Source: Acinetobacter equi
GTDB lineage: Bacteria; Pseudomonadota; Gammaproteobacteria; Pseudomonadales; Moraxellaceae
Direction: 5' to 3'
DNA: 64,000 nt
NCBI RefSeq assembly: GCF_001307195.1
Contig: NZ_CP012808.1
Coordinates: 744,001 to 808,000 of the forward strand
Positions 26,021 through 35,545 of the stretch are shown here, piece by piece; position 1 is the stretch's first letter; every line of letters begins with the position of its first letter. Both the position numbers and the translations under genes were made by a program. Below the pieces are notes generated by a model, which did not search any database, was not told the DNA's origin, and worked only from the letters and a program-made list of their open reading frames with translations.

Positions 26021-27697
26021 TTATAAGTCTAGAGCCACTTTCGCCATAACAGCTAAATGATAAAGCACTTGCGTGATTCCTCGCGTTACCTCAATCGATT
26101 TGGTTTGAACTTTCGGTAATACTAAAATTTCATCACCTTGTTTAATTTTAGTATTTTTAGACACTAATTCTGTTTTACCATTTTGACTCATGACAATGAC
26201 TTTAGATTTATTCGATTTCTGGCTGAAACCACCAACCTGATCTATGTAATCCATAGCCGTTTGATTCTTTTTGTATTCCACACCATTCGGAAATGAAACC
26301 TCACCATGAACCATCACTACAGAAGTTTTTTCAGGAATCTTTAAAACATCACCTTGTTCTAAAATTACATCATGATATGTACTAGGATCTAGAACCACTT
26401 GACCACTTGGCTGAATTTTTCGTGCCTTCGCAATAAATTGTTTGACTAACTCAGCATCTTTAGAACGTAAATTTGCTTCTTCTTGGGTGCTTGAACGTGC
26501 ATTAAATGTTGCATCTTCTAACTTATCTAAAGAAACATTGAGCATTTCTTTTTGGCGTGTTGCGACAGAAGGTCTATACAACTGCAAAGAATCCATTTCC
26601 GCTAATTGATTTGGATTTAACTGTGCTAAAACATCTGAAAGCTTTGAACCATAAGGTAAAACTACAGCATGTGCACCATTATGCGCACCTTCTACACGAA
26701 CCTGAATAGTTCCTGCATAACGGTCTGCTGTTACAGTTACAATATCACCATCTTCTACAGGTACGTGCCCTGCTTGTTTCACATCATAATATTCACTACG
26801 GTATTCAGAACCTTGACGGCGTTGAATACTTACATTGGTCGCACCTGGTTTAAGTTTGGCAAATGACAATGCTTGAGCTAGTGAAATCGTTGGACTATCA
26901 AATTCAAAATCATTTTGGTTATAAACTTCACCCGTTACATTAAAGGTATGTGTGCGCTGTCCTACAACAATTACATCACCATCTCTAAATGAAAATGGGC
27001 GTAAATGTCCATTCAATAAAAAGTCATATAAATCGATATGTTGTACAGTTTGCCCATTACGCATCACTTTAATATTAATGTAACTACCACGTTCAGGATC
27101 TACACCACCTGCACGATCTAAATAAGCAATCGCGCTATCATTTGCTACGCCACCATAGTTCCCTGGCTGGTTTACAAATCCTGTTACTAATACTTTTACA
27201 GGTTGTGCTTGCTCAAGTGCTGCATAAACTCCTACGTTTGATGCATAAATACGGCGTACATGCGATTCAATTACAGACTGTAAATTTCCGTTGCTTATAC
27301 CTTCAACTCTGACAGGACCAACGTTCGGAATGAAAATATTTCCTTGTGGATCAACTTTTTGTGTTCCAGCAAATTGATATGCCCCCCAAAGACGTAAATT
27401 AATACTATCTCCAGGATTAACGACATAACTATTATTAAAAGTAGAACCTGCTGTCGAGGCAAATGCACCCTTAAATAACTGTGAACCAAACATTGTATTA
27501 TCTGTTTGATATTTCATTGAATTACTAGGTGAAAGATCAATAATTGACTCATTATTTAAAATTGTATTTTCAGATGATGAGGTATTAATATTTCCACCAA
27601 TACTTGACAATTCAGCTGGAAGTAAACTCTGATCTACTGCATACGTTGCCGTAGTACATGCCAAGGATAAAACTGATAATAACGCAATTTTTTTCAT
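26021..27697 (-). CDS. kpsD: KpsD, capsule polysaccharide export protein
   Basis: I start this 558-residue protein at the ATG at 27697, which follows AAGGA by eight bases and gives a good signal peptide, MKKIALLSVLSLACTTATYA, cleaved before VDQ; an upstream frame extension to 27724 overlaps kpsE and is unlikely. It has a polysaccharide-export domain (NPGDSINLRLWG) followed by several SLBB-type beta-grasp repeats. KpsD carries the group 2 capsule through the periplasm and outer membrane with KpsE. There is no lipobox, as expected for KpsD, unlike the lipoprotein Wza encoded at 57629. It is the last gene of kpsMTED and has a terminator behind it. Confidence 0.93.
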   Translation of the reverse strand: MKKIALLSVLSLACTTATYAVDQSLLPAELSSIGGNINTSSSENTILNNESIIDLSPSNSMKYQTDNTMFGSQLFKGAFASTAGSTFNNSYVVNPGDSINLRLWGAYQFAGTQKVDPQGNIFIPNVGPVRVEGISNGNLQSVIESHVRRIYASNVGVYAALEQAQPVKVLVTGFVNQPGNYGGVANDSAIAYLDRAGGVDPERGSYINIKVMRNGQTVQHIDLYDFLLNGHLRPFSFRDGDVIVVGQRTHTFNVTGEVYNQNDFEFDSPTISLAQALSFAKLKPGATNVSIQRRQGSEYRSEYYDVKQAGHVPVEDGDIVTVTADRYAGTIQVRVEGAHNGAHAVVLPYGSKLSDVLAQLNPNQLAEMDSLQLYRPSVATRQKEMLNVSLDKLEDATFNARSSTQEEANLRSKDAELVKQFIAKARKIQPSGQVVLDPSTYHDVILEQGDVLKIPEKTSVVMVHGEVSFPNGVEYKKNQTAMDYIDQVGGFSQKSNKSKVIVMSQNGKTELVSKNTKIKQGDEILVLPKVQTKSIEVTRGITQVLYHLAVMAKVALDL

Positions 27698-27701
27698 AGA
27701 C

Positions 27702-28799
27702 TTATTCCTTGTGCTCACGAACAATAGAACGGATTAACATCCCAATTCCAAAAAGAATATTCAACACAATAAATGATGTAAAACTAATATAAAATTTACG
27801 AGGATATTGAGCATCTTGAGCAAGCATTGGCTCTGCAATAATCACTAATTTTTTCAATTTACGCGACGCTTCTAAACGCGCTTTTTCAAGTGAAGCTAAA
27901 GAAATTTTATATAAATCTGTAGCAAAACCAACCTGTGCTTTTAATGCTTCAAAGTCAGCAACATTTTTATTTAATTTCGCATTACTTGGTGATGTTAACT
28001 TTGCACTTTCACTCGCAATTTGCTCTTGTACAGATTGAATTTGACTGCGTACAGCGACCACTTGTGGTGCATCTGGTGTTAAGTAGCTCAGTAATGTACG
28101 TTCTTCAGTTTTTAACTGTGCTAAATTTGCCTGTAAGCTTGAAATTAAAGTTGCAACTGCCTGAGCTTGTAATTCAGGATCAAAAATTTCATTTTCATTT
28201 TGATAAGTTAAAACAGCCTGGCGAGCTTGTTCTAATTGACTACTTGCATCTTTAAATTGTTTTTCTGCAAAACGCTGTTGCTCTTCTGCAATATTTTTTG
28301 AAACTTCATTAATAAAAGCATCGCTTTCTTTTAAAATTTCTTTATTTAATTTTAATGAAAATTCAGGTGAAAAAGCTTGATCATTAATTTTGAGCATCAT
28401 ACTTTGCTCATCTAATTCAACCTTAACCATTTTATTATAATATTCTACTAAGTCTTCAATAGATGCATCTTCTGGTAAAGCAAAAACAGGGTCTTGAACT
28501 GAAGAAAACTCTTTTCTTAAGTTTAACTTTTCATTCAGTTTTACAACCATATCACGAGAAGCAATATATTCTTTTAAAATTTGTGAATCTTCTCGGCTTG
28601 TACTTGACACACCAAATAATGCCCCTAACCCAGATGAATCAGACACTTGTGTATCTGCAACCTGCTTAACCAATACCAGTGAAGAAGACTGATAACGATC
28701 TTTTGCAAATGAAAATAAATAAACAATAATTATCAAAAGTGGAATTAAGACACAGCAGATATATGCAATCCAAAGTGACTTTTTAAATTTAGTTTGCAT
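27702..28799 (-). CDS. kpsE: KpsE, inner-membrane capsule export protein (PCP family)
   Basis: The 365-residue protein has one membrane segment at each end (about residues 10-30 and 335-355) with a long periplasmic, coiled-coil-rich middle (EEQQRFAEKQFKDASSQLEQ region). That is the KpsE topology of the polysaccharide co-polymerase family. It bridges the KpsMT transporter to KpsD across the periplasm. The start overlaps the end of kpsT by 11 bases, so it is translationally coupled. It is close in length to the E. coli protein. It lacks the cytoplasmic kinase domain found in Wzc, as expected for this class. Confidence 0.93.
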   Translation of the reverse strand: MQTKFKKSLWIAYICCVLIPLLIIIVYLFSFAKDRYQSSSLVLVKQVADTQVSDSSGLGALFGVSSTSREDSQILKEYIASRDMVVKLNEKLNLRKEFSSVQDPVFALPEDASIEDLVEYYNKMVKVELDEQSMMLKINDQAFSPEFSLKLNKEILKESDAFINEVSKNIAEEQQRFAEKQFKDASSQLEQARQAVLTYQNENEIFDPELQAQAVATLISSLQANLAQLKTEERTLLSYLTPDAPQVVAVRSQIQSVQEQIASESAKLTSPSNAKLNKNVADFEALKAQVGFATDLYKISLASLEKARLEASRKLKKLVIIAEPMLAQDAQYPRKFYISFTSFIVLNILFGIGMLIRSIVREHKE

Positions 28800-29451
28800 A
28801 TGCTTTATATACCTCTATCGCATTTTGTATATCATCGAAATATTCTGCTTTTCCATCACGTACTAAAAAAGCCACATCACAATTTGTTGTTAAATCTTTT
28901 AAATTATGTGAAACCATGATGATATTTGAACTTTCTTTTAACTCATTCAGTAATTTTTGACTTTTATTTCGAAATGATGCATCACCAACAGCACCAGCTT
29001 CATCTAGCAAATAATAATCAAAATTAAATGCCATACTTAAGCCAAAGCCAATACGACTTTTCATACCACTTGAATAACTTTTGACAGGCATATCAAAATA
29101 TTTTCCAATTTCAGCAAACTCTTCAACGAAGTTCACCACATATTCTACTTCTTCTTCGGTACTCACATATAAACGAGCAACAAAGCGACAGTTTTGGCGT
29201 GCACTTAAACTGCCTTGAAAACCACCAGATAATGCAACTGGCCAAGAAATAGATTTATTGGTAATGACTTGTCCTGCATCGGCATAATCAATACCACCAA
29301 TAATGCGTAATAAGGTGCTTTTCCCTGCTCCATTTTTACCAAGCAAAGCCACACTTTTATTTTCGGGTAAAACAGCATTTAAATTTTTAAATACATAATG
29401 ACGTCCTTTAGGCGTCACATAAGACTTGGTTAGACCTTTTAATTCTATCAT
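28789..29451 (-). CDS. kpsT: KpsT, capsule ABC transporter ATPase
   Basis: The 220-residue protein has a complete ABC ATPase set: Walker A GKNGAGKST at about residues 38-46, signature YSSGM at 126-130, Walker B YYLLDEA at 146-152 and a switch His in VSHNLKD near 190. It powers export of lipid-linked capsule through KpsM at the inner membrane. The start overlaps kpsM by four bases and the end overlaps kpsE, so the four export genes form one coupled operon. Its length is the same as that of known KpsT proteins. Confidence 0.95.
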   Translation of the reverse strand: MIELKGLTKSYVTPKGRHYVFKNLNAVLPENKSVALLGKNGAGKSTLLRIIGGIDYADAGQVITNKSISWPVALSGGFQGSLSARQNCRFVARLYVSTEEEVEYVVNFVEEFAEIGKYFDMPVKSYSSGMKSRIGFGLSMAFNFDYYLLDEAGAVGDASFRNKSQKLLNELKESSNIIMVSHNLKDLTTNCDVAFLVRDGKAEYFDDIQNAIEVYKAYAN

Positions 29452-30278
29452 TTTGATCTCACCATTCGTTTTTCAAAACGTTTATATAGCAATAAACCAA
29501 GAAATAGTGTACCTACGAGCCACTCTATAAAATAACTCAAACTAATTCCCTGAACTAAAGCATAGGTAGGAGAAACTGCGTGACGCATATTTTCAAAAAT
29601 ATGAATTAATGGATTCCAAAGTAAATATTCTCTATAGGGCATCGGTATAATTTGTATAGAATAAATAATTCCTGAAAGTAAATATAAAAGGAAAAATAAA
29701 ACGTTTAAAACTTTTTGGATTTCTTGTGAAAAGTCAGCAATGACCATAAACACAAGACTACAGGCAAACATAAATAGAAATAATAATGCCCAATACATTA
29801 AAAGCTGTGGAATAGCTTCAAAACTAATATGAAAACCGAACCAAATTAGAGCGATGCTAAAACCAATATAAGCAATGAATTTAAGTATAAGTTCTAAAAA
29901 GTTTCGTGCTATCACAGCATCTACAGGCTTCACAGGTTTATAACTAAATAAACCTTTATTTGACTGCACTGCACTCATGGCTTGCGTAACGCCTGTACGA
30001 AACATATAAAATGGAATAATGCCATTCACCAAAAAAACTACAAAATCAATACCAGGTGAAACTCGATCTCGAATTGTTCCAAAAATTAAAATTAATATAC
30101 CAATTGTCAACAATGGCTCTAAAAACACCCAAAAATATCCTAAACGGTATTTTCCGAATCGCGTTTGTAACTCACGTAATAATAGTGCCCGTATTGAAGA
30201 ATACATGACTGCTAATCCACCACGAGGCTTTAAACGTGGTAGCTTTCTTAGTGAAACAGAGTTGGCATTTTTTTTCAT
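29448..30278 (-). CDS. kpsM: KpsM, capsule ABC transporter permease
   Basis: The 276-residue protein is an ABC-2 type permease with six membrane segments after an amphipathic N-terminal region. It contains the typical LLLRELQTRFGKYRLGYFW segment and NPLIHIFENMRHAVSP near the last periplasmic loop. Two KpsM and two KpsT make the inner-membrane exporter of group 2 capsule. It is the first gene of kpsMTED, and its promoter should lie in the 373 bases before ribBX. No strong ribosome site is seen before the ATG. Confidence 0.95.
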   Translation of the reverse strand: MKKNANSVSLRKLPRLKPRGGLAVMYSSIRALLLRELQTRFGKYRLGYFWVFLEPLLTIGILILIFGTIRDRVSPGIDFVVFLVNGIIPFYMFRTGVTQAMSAVQSNKGLFSYKPVKPVDAVIARNFLELILKFIAYIGFSIALIWFGFHISFEAIPQLLMYWALLFLFMFACSLVFMVIADFSQEIQKVLNVLFFLLYLLSGIIYSIQIIPMPYREYLLWNPLIHIFENMRHAVSPTYALVQGISLSYFIEWLVGTLFLGLLLYKRFEKRMVRSK

Positions 30279-30651
30279 TTTCGAGTTAAAAACAACCTAT
30301 TCAATGAGTATTATTCACATAATTAGAAACCATAATAACGACTCTAAATCCATTAATAAAGATATTATTTTTAATCGACTAAAATGTATAAAAATTCTTT
30401 TAATTTAAGTATTTTGCCTATTTTAATTTGATTATATTTTTATACATTATTCTTCTGTACAAATGTTTAATAAACACTCAAAAAATCATTTTATTTATTC
30501 TCCTTAGCTATTCAACGCTTCTTAGACTGTGTATAACAATGTCTTCATAGGGAAAGTCAATAGTCATAGGCAAATACGTTCAAAACGCGTTAAACTATGT
30601 CAATTAATGCAATTAAACTGTCTGATATAGACATCAAAAAGGTGAAGGTCA
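30279..30651. promoter_or_regulatory. Divergent region between kpsM and ribBX
   Basis: The 373 bases separate the kps export operon from the riboflavin genes and must contain both promoters. I looked for an FMN riboswitch before ribBX and do not see its conserved blocks, and I see no ops element before kpsM. The ribBX ribosome site (AAGGTGAAGG) is at the right end. No gene is supported. Confidence 0.4.
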
Positions 30652-31773
30652 ATGCCGCTCAATACTGTTGAAGAGCTTGTAGCTGATATCCGTGCAGGAA
30701 AAATGGTCATCTTAATGGATGATGAAGATCGTGAAAATGAAGGTGATCTTGTTATCGCTGCCACGCATGTGCGACCTGAAGATATTAACTTTATGATTAC
30801 GCACGCTCGTGGTTTAGTGTGTCTAACCTTGAGCCGTGATCGTTGTCAGCAACTTGCTCTCCCATTAATGGTTGATGCAAACGGTGCTCAACATGGTACA
30901 AACTTCACACTTTCAATTGAAGCGGCTGAAGGAATTACTACGGGTATTTCAGCAGCAGAACGTGCTCATACCATTCAAACAGCTGTTGCAGCACACGCTA
31001 AACCACAAGATATTGTACAACCTGGTCATATCTTCCCGCTTATGGCTCAACCAGGTGGTGTTTTACACCGTGCAGGTCATACCGAAGCGGGTTGTGATTT
31101 AGCCCGTCTTGCAGGTCTTGAACCAGCATCTGTTATTTGTGAAATTATTAAAGAAGATGGTACGATGGCGCGTCGTCCAGATCTTGAAATTTTTGCAGAA
31201 AAACACGGTCTAAAAATTGGTACAATTGCTGATCTCATTCACTATAGAATGACCAATGAGCAAACTGTTGAACGTATTGACCAACAAACACTAGATACAG
31301 AATACGGCACATTTGAACTTTTCCGTTACCGTGAAATTGGTAATCCAGATATTCATTTAGCGTTAGTTAAAGGCGAACCTTCTAGTGGTGTAACCACAGT
31401 TCGTGTACATGGATTTAATCCTGCACGTGATTTGCTTAAACTCAATAAGCAAGATGGTGAACCTGCTTGGAATTTAGATAAAGCACTTAAAACTATTGCA
31501 GATAGTGATCGCGGTGTTTTAGTGTGGATTGGTCAACGCCATTTACAAGATTTAGGTCCAGCTTTAGATACCTTAAAAGCACCAAAGAATGTAAAATCAA
31601 ATTCGGCACTTTCACAGCAATACCAAACCATTGGTGTTGGTGCACAAATTTTACGTGATTTAGGTGTTGAGAAAATGAATCTTCTCAGCTCTCCATTACG
31701 TTTCAATGCCCTTTCAGGCTTTAATTTAGAAGTGGTGGAATATATCACCGCAGATCAACCATCTGAGAAATAA
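30652..31773 (+). CDS. ribB: RibB with degenerate RibA-like domain (RibBX-type)
   Basis: Residues 1 to about 200 of this 373-residue protein are a full 3,4-dihydroxy-2-butanone-4-phosphate synthase: [12 protein letters not shown] metal and substrate loop, [16 protein letters not shown]. This enzyme converts ribulose 5-phosphate to the four-carbon precursor of riboflavin. Residues from about 205 onward align with GTP cyclohydrolase II but lack its zinc cysteines: after VRVH comes GFNPARDLL instead of the usual GDxxxSxxCDC stretch. The second half should therefore have no cyclohydrolase activity, as known for RibBX proteins, and a separate RibA must exist elsewhere. It is the first gene of the run ribBX-ribH-nusB-thiL-pgpA. 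Confidence 0.92.
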   Translation: MPLNTVEELVADIRAGKMVILMDDEDRENEGDLVIAATHVRPEDINFMITHARGLVCLTLSRDRCQQLALPLMVDANGAQHGTNFTLSIEAAEGITTGISAAERAHTIQTAVAAHAKPQDIVQPGHIFPLMAQPGGVLHRAGHTEAGCDLARLAGLEPASVICEIIKEDGTMARRPDLEIFAEKHGLKIGTIADLIHYRMTNEQTVERIDQQTLDTEYGTFELFRYREIGNPDIHLALVKGEPSSGVTTVRVHGFNPARDLLKLNKQDGEPAWNLDKALKTIADSDRGVLVWIGQRHLQDLGPALDTLKAPKNVKSNSALSQQYQTIGVGAQILRDLGVEKMNLLSSPLRFNALSGFNLEVVEYITADQPSEK

Positions 31774-31784
31774 TCGAGGTTTCT

Positions 31785-32255
31785 ATGGCTGTTCGCCGTA
31801 TTGAAGGTTTGTTACATCTCGCGAACGAAGACCGTTACGCGATTTTAGTTGGTCGTTTTAATAGCTTTGTTGTCGAACATCTACTAGATGGTGCAATTGA
31901 TACATTGAAACGTCATGGCGTATCAGATGATAATATCACTGTTGTTCATGCACCAGGTGCTTGGGAACTTCCTGTCGTTGCTAAAAAATTAGCTGCGTCA
32001 GATCGTTTCGATGCCATCATTGCATTAGGCGCTGTGATTCGTGGTAGCACACCTCACTTCGACTTTGTTGCTGGTGAATGTGCTAAAGGTCTAGGCGTGG
32101 TTGGTCTAGATACTGGCTTGCCAGTAATTAATGGTGTACTTACTACGGATAGTATCGAACAAGCGATTGAACGCTCTGGTACAAAAGCAGGTAATAAAGG
32201 TAGCGAAGCTGCCCTTACTGCAATTGAAATGGTTAACTTGTTAAAGGCTATTTAA
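31785..32255 (+). CDS. ribH: 6,7-dimethyl-8-ribityllumazine synthase
   Basis: The 156-residue protein has the lumazine synthase signature: [15 protein letters not shown] near residue 23, [24 protein letters not shown] with the catalytic His, and NGVLTTD. It condenses the RibB product with the pyrimidine intermediate to form lumazine, the precursor of riboflavin. It starts 11 bases after ribBX behind a GAGG ribosome site and is cotranscribed with nusB, which follows by four bases. Confidence 0.96.
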   Translation: MAVRRIEGLLHLANEDRYAILVGRFNSFVVEHLLDGAIDTLKRHGVSDDNITVVHAPGAWELPVVAKKLAASDRFDAIIALGAVIRGSTPHFDFVAGECAKGLGVVGLDTGLPVINGVLTTDSIEQAIERSGTKAGNKGSEAALTAIEMVNLLKAI

Positions 32256-32259
32256 CGCT

Positions 32260-32709
32260 ATGTCGCAAACACTTCAAGCAGCTTATGCAGCAAAACGTAA
32301 AGCACGTCGCTTTGCTGTACAAGGAATTTATGAATGGCAAATGAGCCACAATCCTGTGCATGAAATTGAAGCACGTACACGTGTTGAAAATGCAATGCAT
32401 AAAGTGGATCTCAGCTATTATCATGAATTGTTGACTCAAGTGGTTGCCAATCATGAAGCATTGGATGCGCTCTTAATCCCTGTGCTTGATCGTGAGATTA
32501 GTGCCTTAGATGGTGTTGAACTCGCGACGCTACGTCTCGGTGCATATGAATTAAAAGAACATCTTGAAATTCCATATCGTGTTGTTTTAGATGAAGCAAT
32601 CGAGCTTGCTAAACATTTTGGCGGTGCAGACAGCCATAAATACATCAATGGTGTATTAGATCGTTTAGCAACAACTTTACGTGCAGCAGAAAAACAACAA
32701 GCTAATTAA
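32260..32709 (+). CDS. nusB: Transcription antitermination factor NusB
   Basis: The 149-residue, all-helical protein begins with the arginine-rich [16 protein letters not shown] segment that binds boxA RNA, and ends with the family block [18 protein letters not shown]...KYINGVLD. NusB acts with NusE/S10 in rRNA antitermination. It follows ribH by four bases, an arrangement common in gammaproteobacteria, and leads into thiL. Confidence 0.96.
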   Translation: MSQTLQAAYAAKRKARRFAVQGIYEWQMSHNPVHEIEARTRVENAMHKVDLSYYHELLTQVVANHEALDALLIPVLDREISALDGVELATLRLGAYELKEHLEIPYRVVLDEAIELAKHFGGADSHKYINGVLDRLATTLRAAEKQQAN

Positions 32710-32729
32710 GTTTTAAGTAGATTTGTTGT

Positions 32730-33647
32730 ATGGCTGAGTTTTCGATTATCGACACCTATTTTAATCGCAAGAATCAATATTCTGTCGATTTAGGGGTCGG
32801 TGACGACTCAGCCTTGCTCACTCCCCCTCCACAGCAACAATTGGTCATCTGTGCCGATACTCTCGTTGCTGGTCGACATTTCCCATTAGATACTAATCCA
32901 CATGCTGTTGGCTGGAAATCTGTTGCTGTCAATTTATCTGACATTGCTGCAATGGGTGCAAAACCACATAGTATTTTATTGGCATTGAGCTTACCCCAAA
33001 TTGATCATGCTTGGCTCAAAGGTTTTAGCCAAGGTCTTTATGATTGTTGCGATCAATTTGGTGTGAGTTTAATTGGTGGTGATACCACTCAAAGCCCTCA
33101 TTTAACCATTTCTGTTACGGCACTTGGTTGGATTGAACAAGGGAAGTCTGTACTTCGTTCAGGTGCTAAAGTTGGTGATTATATCTGTGTAAGTGGTACC
33201 GTTGGTGATGCTGCTTTTGCACTACATCATTTAGGACATCTATTACAAAAACGCTTAGATTATCCAACACCACGTTGTGAACTAGGAAATATTCTCAAAA
33301 ATTATGCAAATAGCATGATTGATATTTCAGACGGTCTTGCACAAGATTTAGGACATATTTTAAAAGCATCAAATGTTGGTGCAATTCTAGATATTGATCA
33401 ACTACCTATTTCACCAGAATTAGAAAACTTAGAACAAAATAAACTTTTGCAATATACCCTTGCAGGAGGAGATGATTATGAGCTATGTTTTACATTATCT
33501 CCTGAGAAATATGAAGCACTTAAATCTAACAAAATTGATACTCCTATTACAAAAATAGGGAAAATTACTCAAGAATTAGGATTACACTTCACTCAAAATA
33601 ATCAACTTCAATTATTAGAGTTTAATGGATACCAACACTTTGCATAA
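32730..33647 (+). CDS. thiL: Thiamine-monophosphate kinase
   Basis: The 305-residue protein has the PurM/ThiL fold motifs: GVGDDSALL near the start (metal and phosphate binding), NLSDIAAMGA, LIGGDTT, MIDISDGLAQDL and AGGDDYEL. It phosphorylates thiamine monophosphate with ATP to the active cofactor thiamine diphosphate. The ribosome site before the ATG is weak, and translation may depend on the upstream genes. Its end overlaps the start of pgpA by 23 bases. Confidence 0.95.
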   Translation: MAEFSIIDTYFNRKNQYSVDLGVGDDSALLTPPPQQQLVICADTLVAGRHFPLDTNPHAVGWKSVAVNLSDIAAMGAKPHSILLALSLPQIDHAWLKGFSQGLYDCCDQFGVSLIGGDTTQSPHLTISVTALGWIEQGKSVLRSGAKVGDYICVSGTVGDAAFALHHLGHLLQKRLDYPTPRCELGNILKNYANSMIDISDGLAQDLGHILKASNVGAILDIDQLPISPELENLEQNKLLQYTLAGGDDYELCFTLSPEKYEALKSNKIDTPITKIGKITQELGLHFTQNNQLQLLEFNGYQHFA

Positions 33648-34146
33648 GCCAGCTATTAAATTTAAAGACATGTCTTGGTTTAACCGTTTCATCGTATTTT
33701 GCGGTGTCGGTTTTGGTTCAGGACTTGCTCCTAAAGCACCTGGGACTTTTGGTTCAGCTTTTGCTTTACTTTTTGTCCCTATTTGGCTTTTTTTAGGCTT
33801 TTGGAACTCTGTTATTGCCATTATATTAATGTCTTTAATTGGTATTTATATTTGTGGTCATACTGCCAAAGTCATGGGTGTTCATGATGATGGTCGGATT
33901 GTTTGGGATGAATTCGCTGGACAATCTATTACATTTCTTCCTCTCATTTATTTTTCTCAAATAAGTTGGTCTTGGATTTTTATTGCATTTGCACTCTTCC
34001 GCTTATTTGATGTTTGGAAACCTTGGCCGATTCGTGTTATTGATCGCCAAGTTGGTGGCGGTTTCGGTATAATGTTTGACGACATTATTGCTGGCATTTG
34101 GGCTGCTCTTTGTATTCTCCTGTACCTCTATATCTCACTGGCTTAA
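33625..34146 (+). CDS. pgpA: Phosphatidylglycerophosphatase A
   Basis: The 173-residue membrane protein has the PgpA motif pattern [16 protein letters not shown] followed by the acidic DEFAGQ and [13 protein letters not shown] blocks. It removes a phosphate from phosphatidylglycerophosphate to make phosphatidylglycerol at the inner membrane. Phosphatidylglycerol is also the source of the lyso-phosphatidylglycerol anchor for group 2 capsules, though that link is general, not local. The ATG at 33625 lies inside the end of thiL behind a GAG; a Met at residue 16 is an alternative start. Confidence 0.93.
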   Translation: MDTNTLHKPAIKFKDMSWFNRFIVFCGVGFGSGLAPKAPGTFGSAFALLFVPIWLFLGFWNSVIAIILMSLIGIYICGHTAKVMGVHDDGRIVWDEFAGQSITFLPLIYFSQISWSWIFIAFALFRLFDVWKPWPIRVIDRQVGGGFGIMFDDIIAGIWAALCILLYLYISLA

Positions 34147-34168
34147 AGCCAAATTTCCAAGGTGTATT

Positions 34169-35533
34169 ATGTCAACTTCTGTGATTATTCTTGCAGCAGG
34201 CAAAGGAACTCGAATGCGCTCGAATTTGCCAAAAGTATTACAACCTCTTGCAGGACGCCCTCTTCTCGGCCATGTTATTGAGACTGCAAAAAAACTAAAT
34301 GCAGAAAATATTATTACTATTTTTGGGCATGCTGGAAATTTAGTTCAACAAGCATTTTCACATGAAAATATTCAATGGGTTGAGCAAAAAGAACAACTTG
34401 GAACAGGTCATGCCGTTAAAGTGACACTACCTGTATTACCAACAGAAGGTGTATCACTCATTTTATCTGGTGATGTTCCTTGTATTAATCCAACAACCTT
34501 AGAAAAGCTACTCAGCGTTTCACGTGAAACAGGTATTGGGCTTGTTACACTCACTTTAGATGATGCTACAGGCTATGGTCGAATTGTTCGTCATAATAAT
34601 AAAATCCAAGCGATTGTAGAACATAAAGATGCATCTGATGAACAACGTCAAATTAAAGAAATTAATACCGGCATTTATTGTGTAAATAATGCAAAATTAC
34701 ACGAATGGTTACCTAAAATCAGCAATGAAAATGCTCAAGGTGAATATTATTTAACCGACATTGTTGCAATGGCAATTGAAGATGGTTTGGAAGTTGCATC
34801 TGTAGAGCCAGAACTTGCATTTGAAGTTGAAGGCGTAAATGACCGTATTCAATTAGCAGCACTTGAACGTGAATTTCAACGTTATCAAGCACAACAATTA
34901 ATGAAGCAAGGCGTACATTTAATTGACCCTCAACGTTTCGATTTACGTGGTGAATTACTTGTAGGACAAGATGTTTGTATCGACATCAATGTTATTATTG
35001 AAGGCCATTGCGAATTTGGTAACAATGTACAAATTGGTGCTGGATGTATCATAAAAAATACAAAAATTGCAGCAGGAACTGTTGTTAAACCTTATAGTAT
35101 TTTTGAAGATGCCAATGTCGGTGAAAATACAGCAATTGGTCCTTTTGCACGCCTGCGTCCTGGTACTCATCTTGCCAATGAAGTTCATATTGGTAACTTT
35201 GTTGAAGTTAAAAACTCAAATATTGGCTTAGGCTCTAAAGCTAATCATTTCACTTATCTTGGTGATGCTGAAGTCGGTGCTGGCTCAAACATTGGTGCAG
35301 GAACAATTACCTGTAACTACGATGGTGCAAATAAATTTAAAACCATCATTGGTGATCATGCATTTATTGGATCTAATAGCTCATTGGTTGCCCCTGTTGT
35401 TATTGCAAATGGTGCAACAGTTGGTGCTGGTTCTACAATTACTCGTGATGTTGCCGAAAATAGTTTAGCTGTAGAACGCTCTAAACAATTTTCTAAAGAA
35501 AATTATCAACGTCCAGAAAAAGTTAATAAATAA
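34169..35533 (+). CDS. glmU: GlmU, bifunctional UDP-GlcNAc synthase
   Basis: The true start is the ATG at 34169 ([16 protein letters not shown]) behind CAAGGTG; an open frame continues upstream but overlaps pgpA. The 454-residue protein has an N-terminal uridylyltransferase domain ([20 protein letters not shown]) and a C-terminal left-handed beta-helix acetyltransferase with many hexapeptide repeats ([20 protein letters not shown]). It makes UDP-GlcNAc from GlcN-1-P, acetyl-CoA and UTP. UDP-GlcNAc is the starting point for WecB, Gna, Gdr and Gne2 encoded on either side. It forms a pair with glmS, 12 bases downstream. Confidence 0.96.
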   Translation: MSTSVIILAAGKGTRMRSNLPKVLQPLAGRPLLGHVIETAKKLNAENIITIFGHAGNLVQQAFSHENIQWVEQKEQLGTGHAVKVTLPVLPTEGVSLILSGDVPCINPTTLEKLLSVSRETGIGLVTLTLDDATGYGRIVRHNNKIQAIVEHKDASDEQRQIKEINTGIYCVNNAKLHEWLPKISNENAQGEYYLTDIVAMAIEDGLEVASVEPELAFEVEGVNDRIQLAALEREFQRYQAQQLMKQGVHLIDPQRFDLRGELLVGQDVCIDINVIIEGHCEFGNNVQIGAGCIIKNTKIAAGTVVKPYSIFEDANVGENTAIGPFARLRPGTHLANEVHIGNFVEVKNSNIGLGSKANHFTYLGDAEVGAGSNIGAGTITCNYDGANKFKTIIGDHAFIGSNSSLVAPVVIANGATVGAGSTITRDVAENSLAVERSKQFSKENYQRPEKVNK

Positions 35534-35545
35534 GGGGGATTTATC

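Noticed and set aside
30420..30651. FMN riboswitch before ribBX
   Set aside because: The conserved RFN blocks and multi-stem layout are not present in the leader.
25332..30651. JUMPstart/ops element for RfaH control of the kps operons
   Set aside because: No GGCGGTAG or its complement is visible before kpsM or wecB.
34076..34168. Upstream N-terminal extension of GlmU
   Set aside because: The extension overlaps the end of pgpA and lies before a good ribosome site and the conserved [15 protein letters not shown] start.
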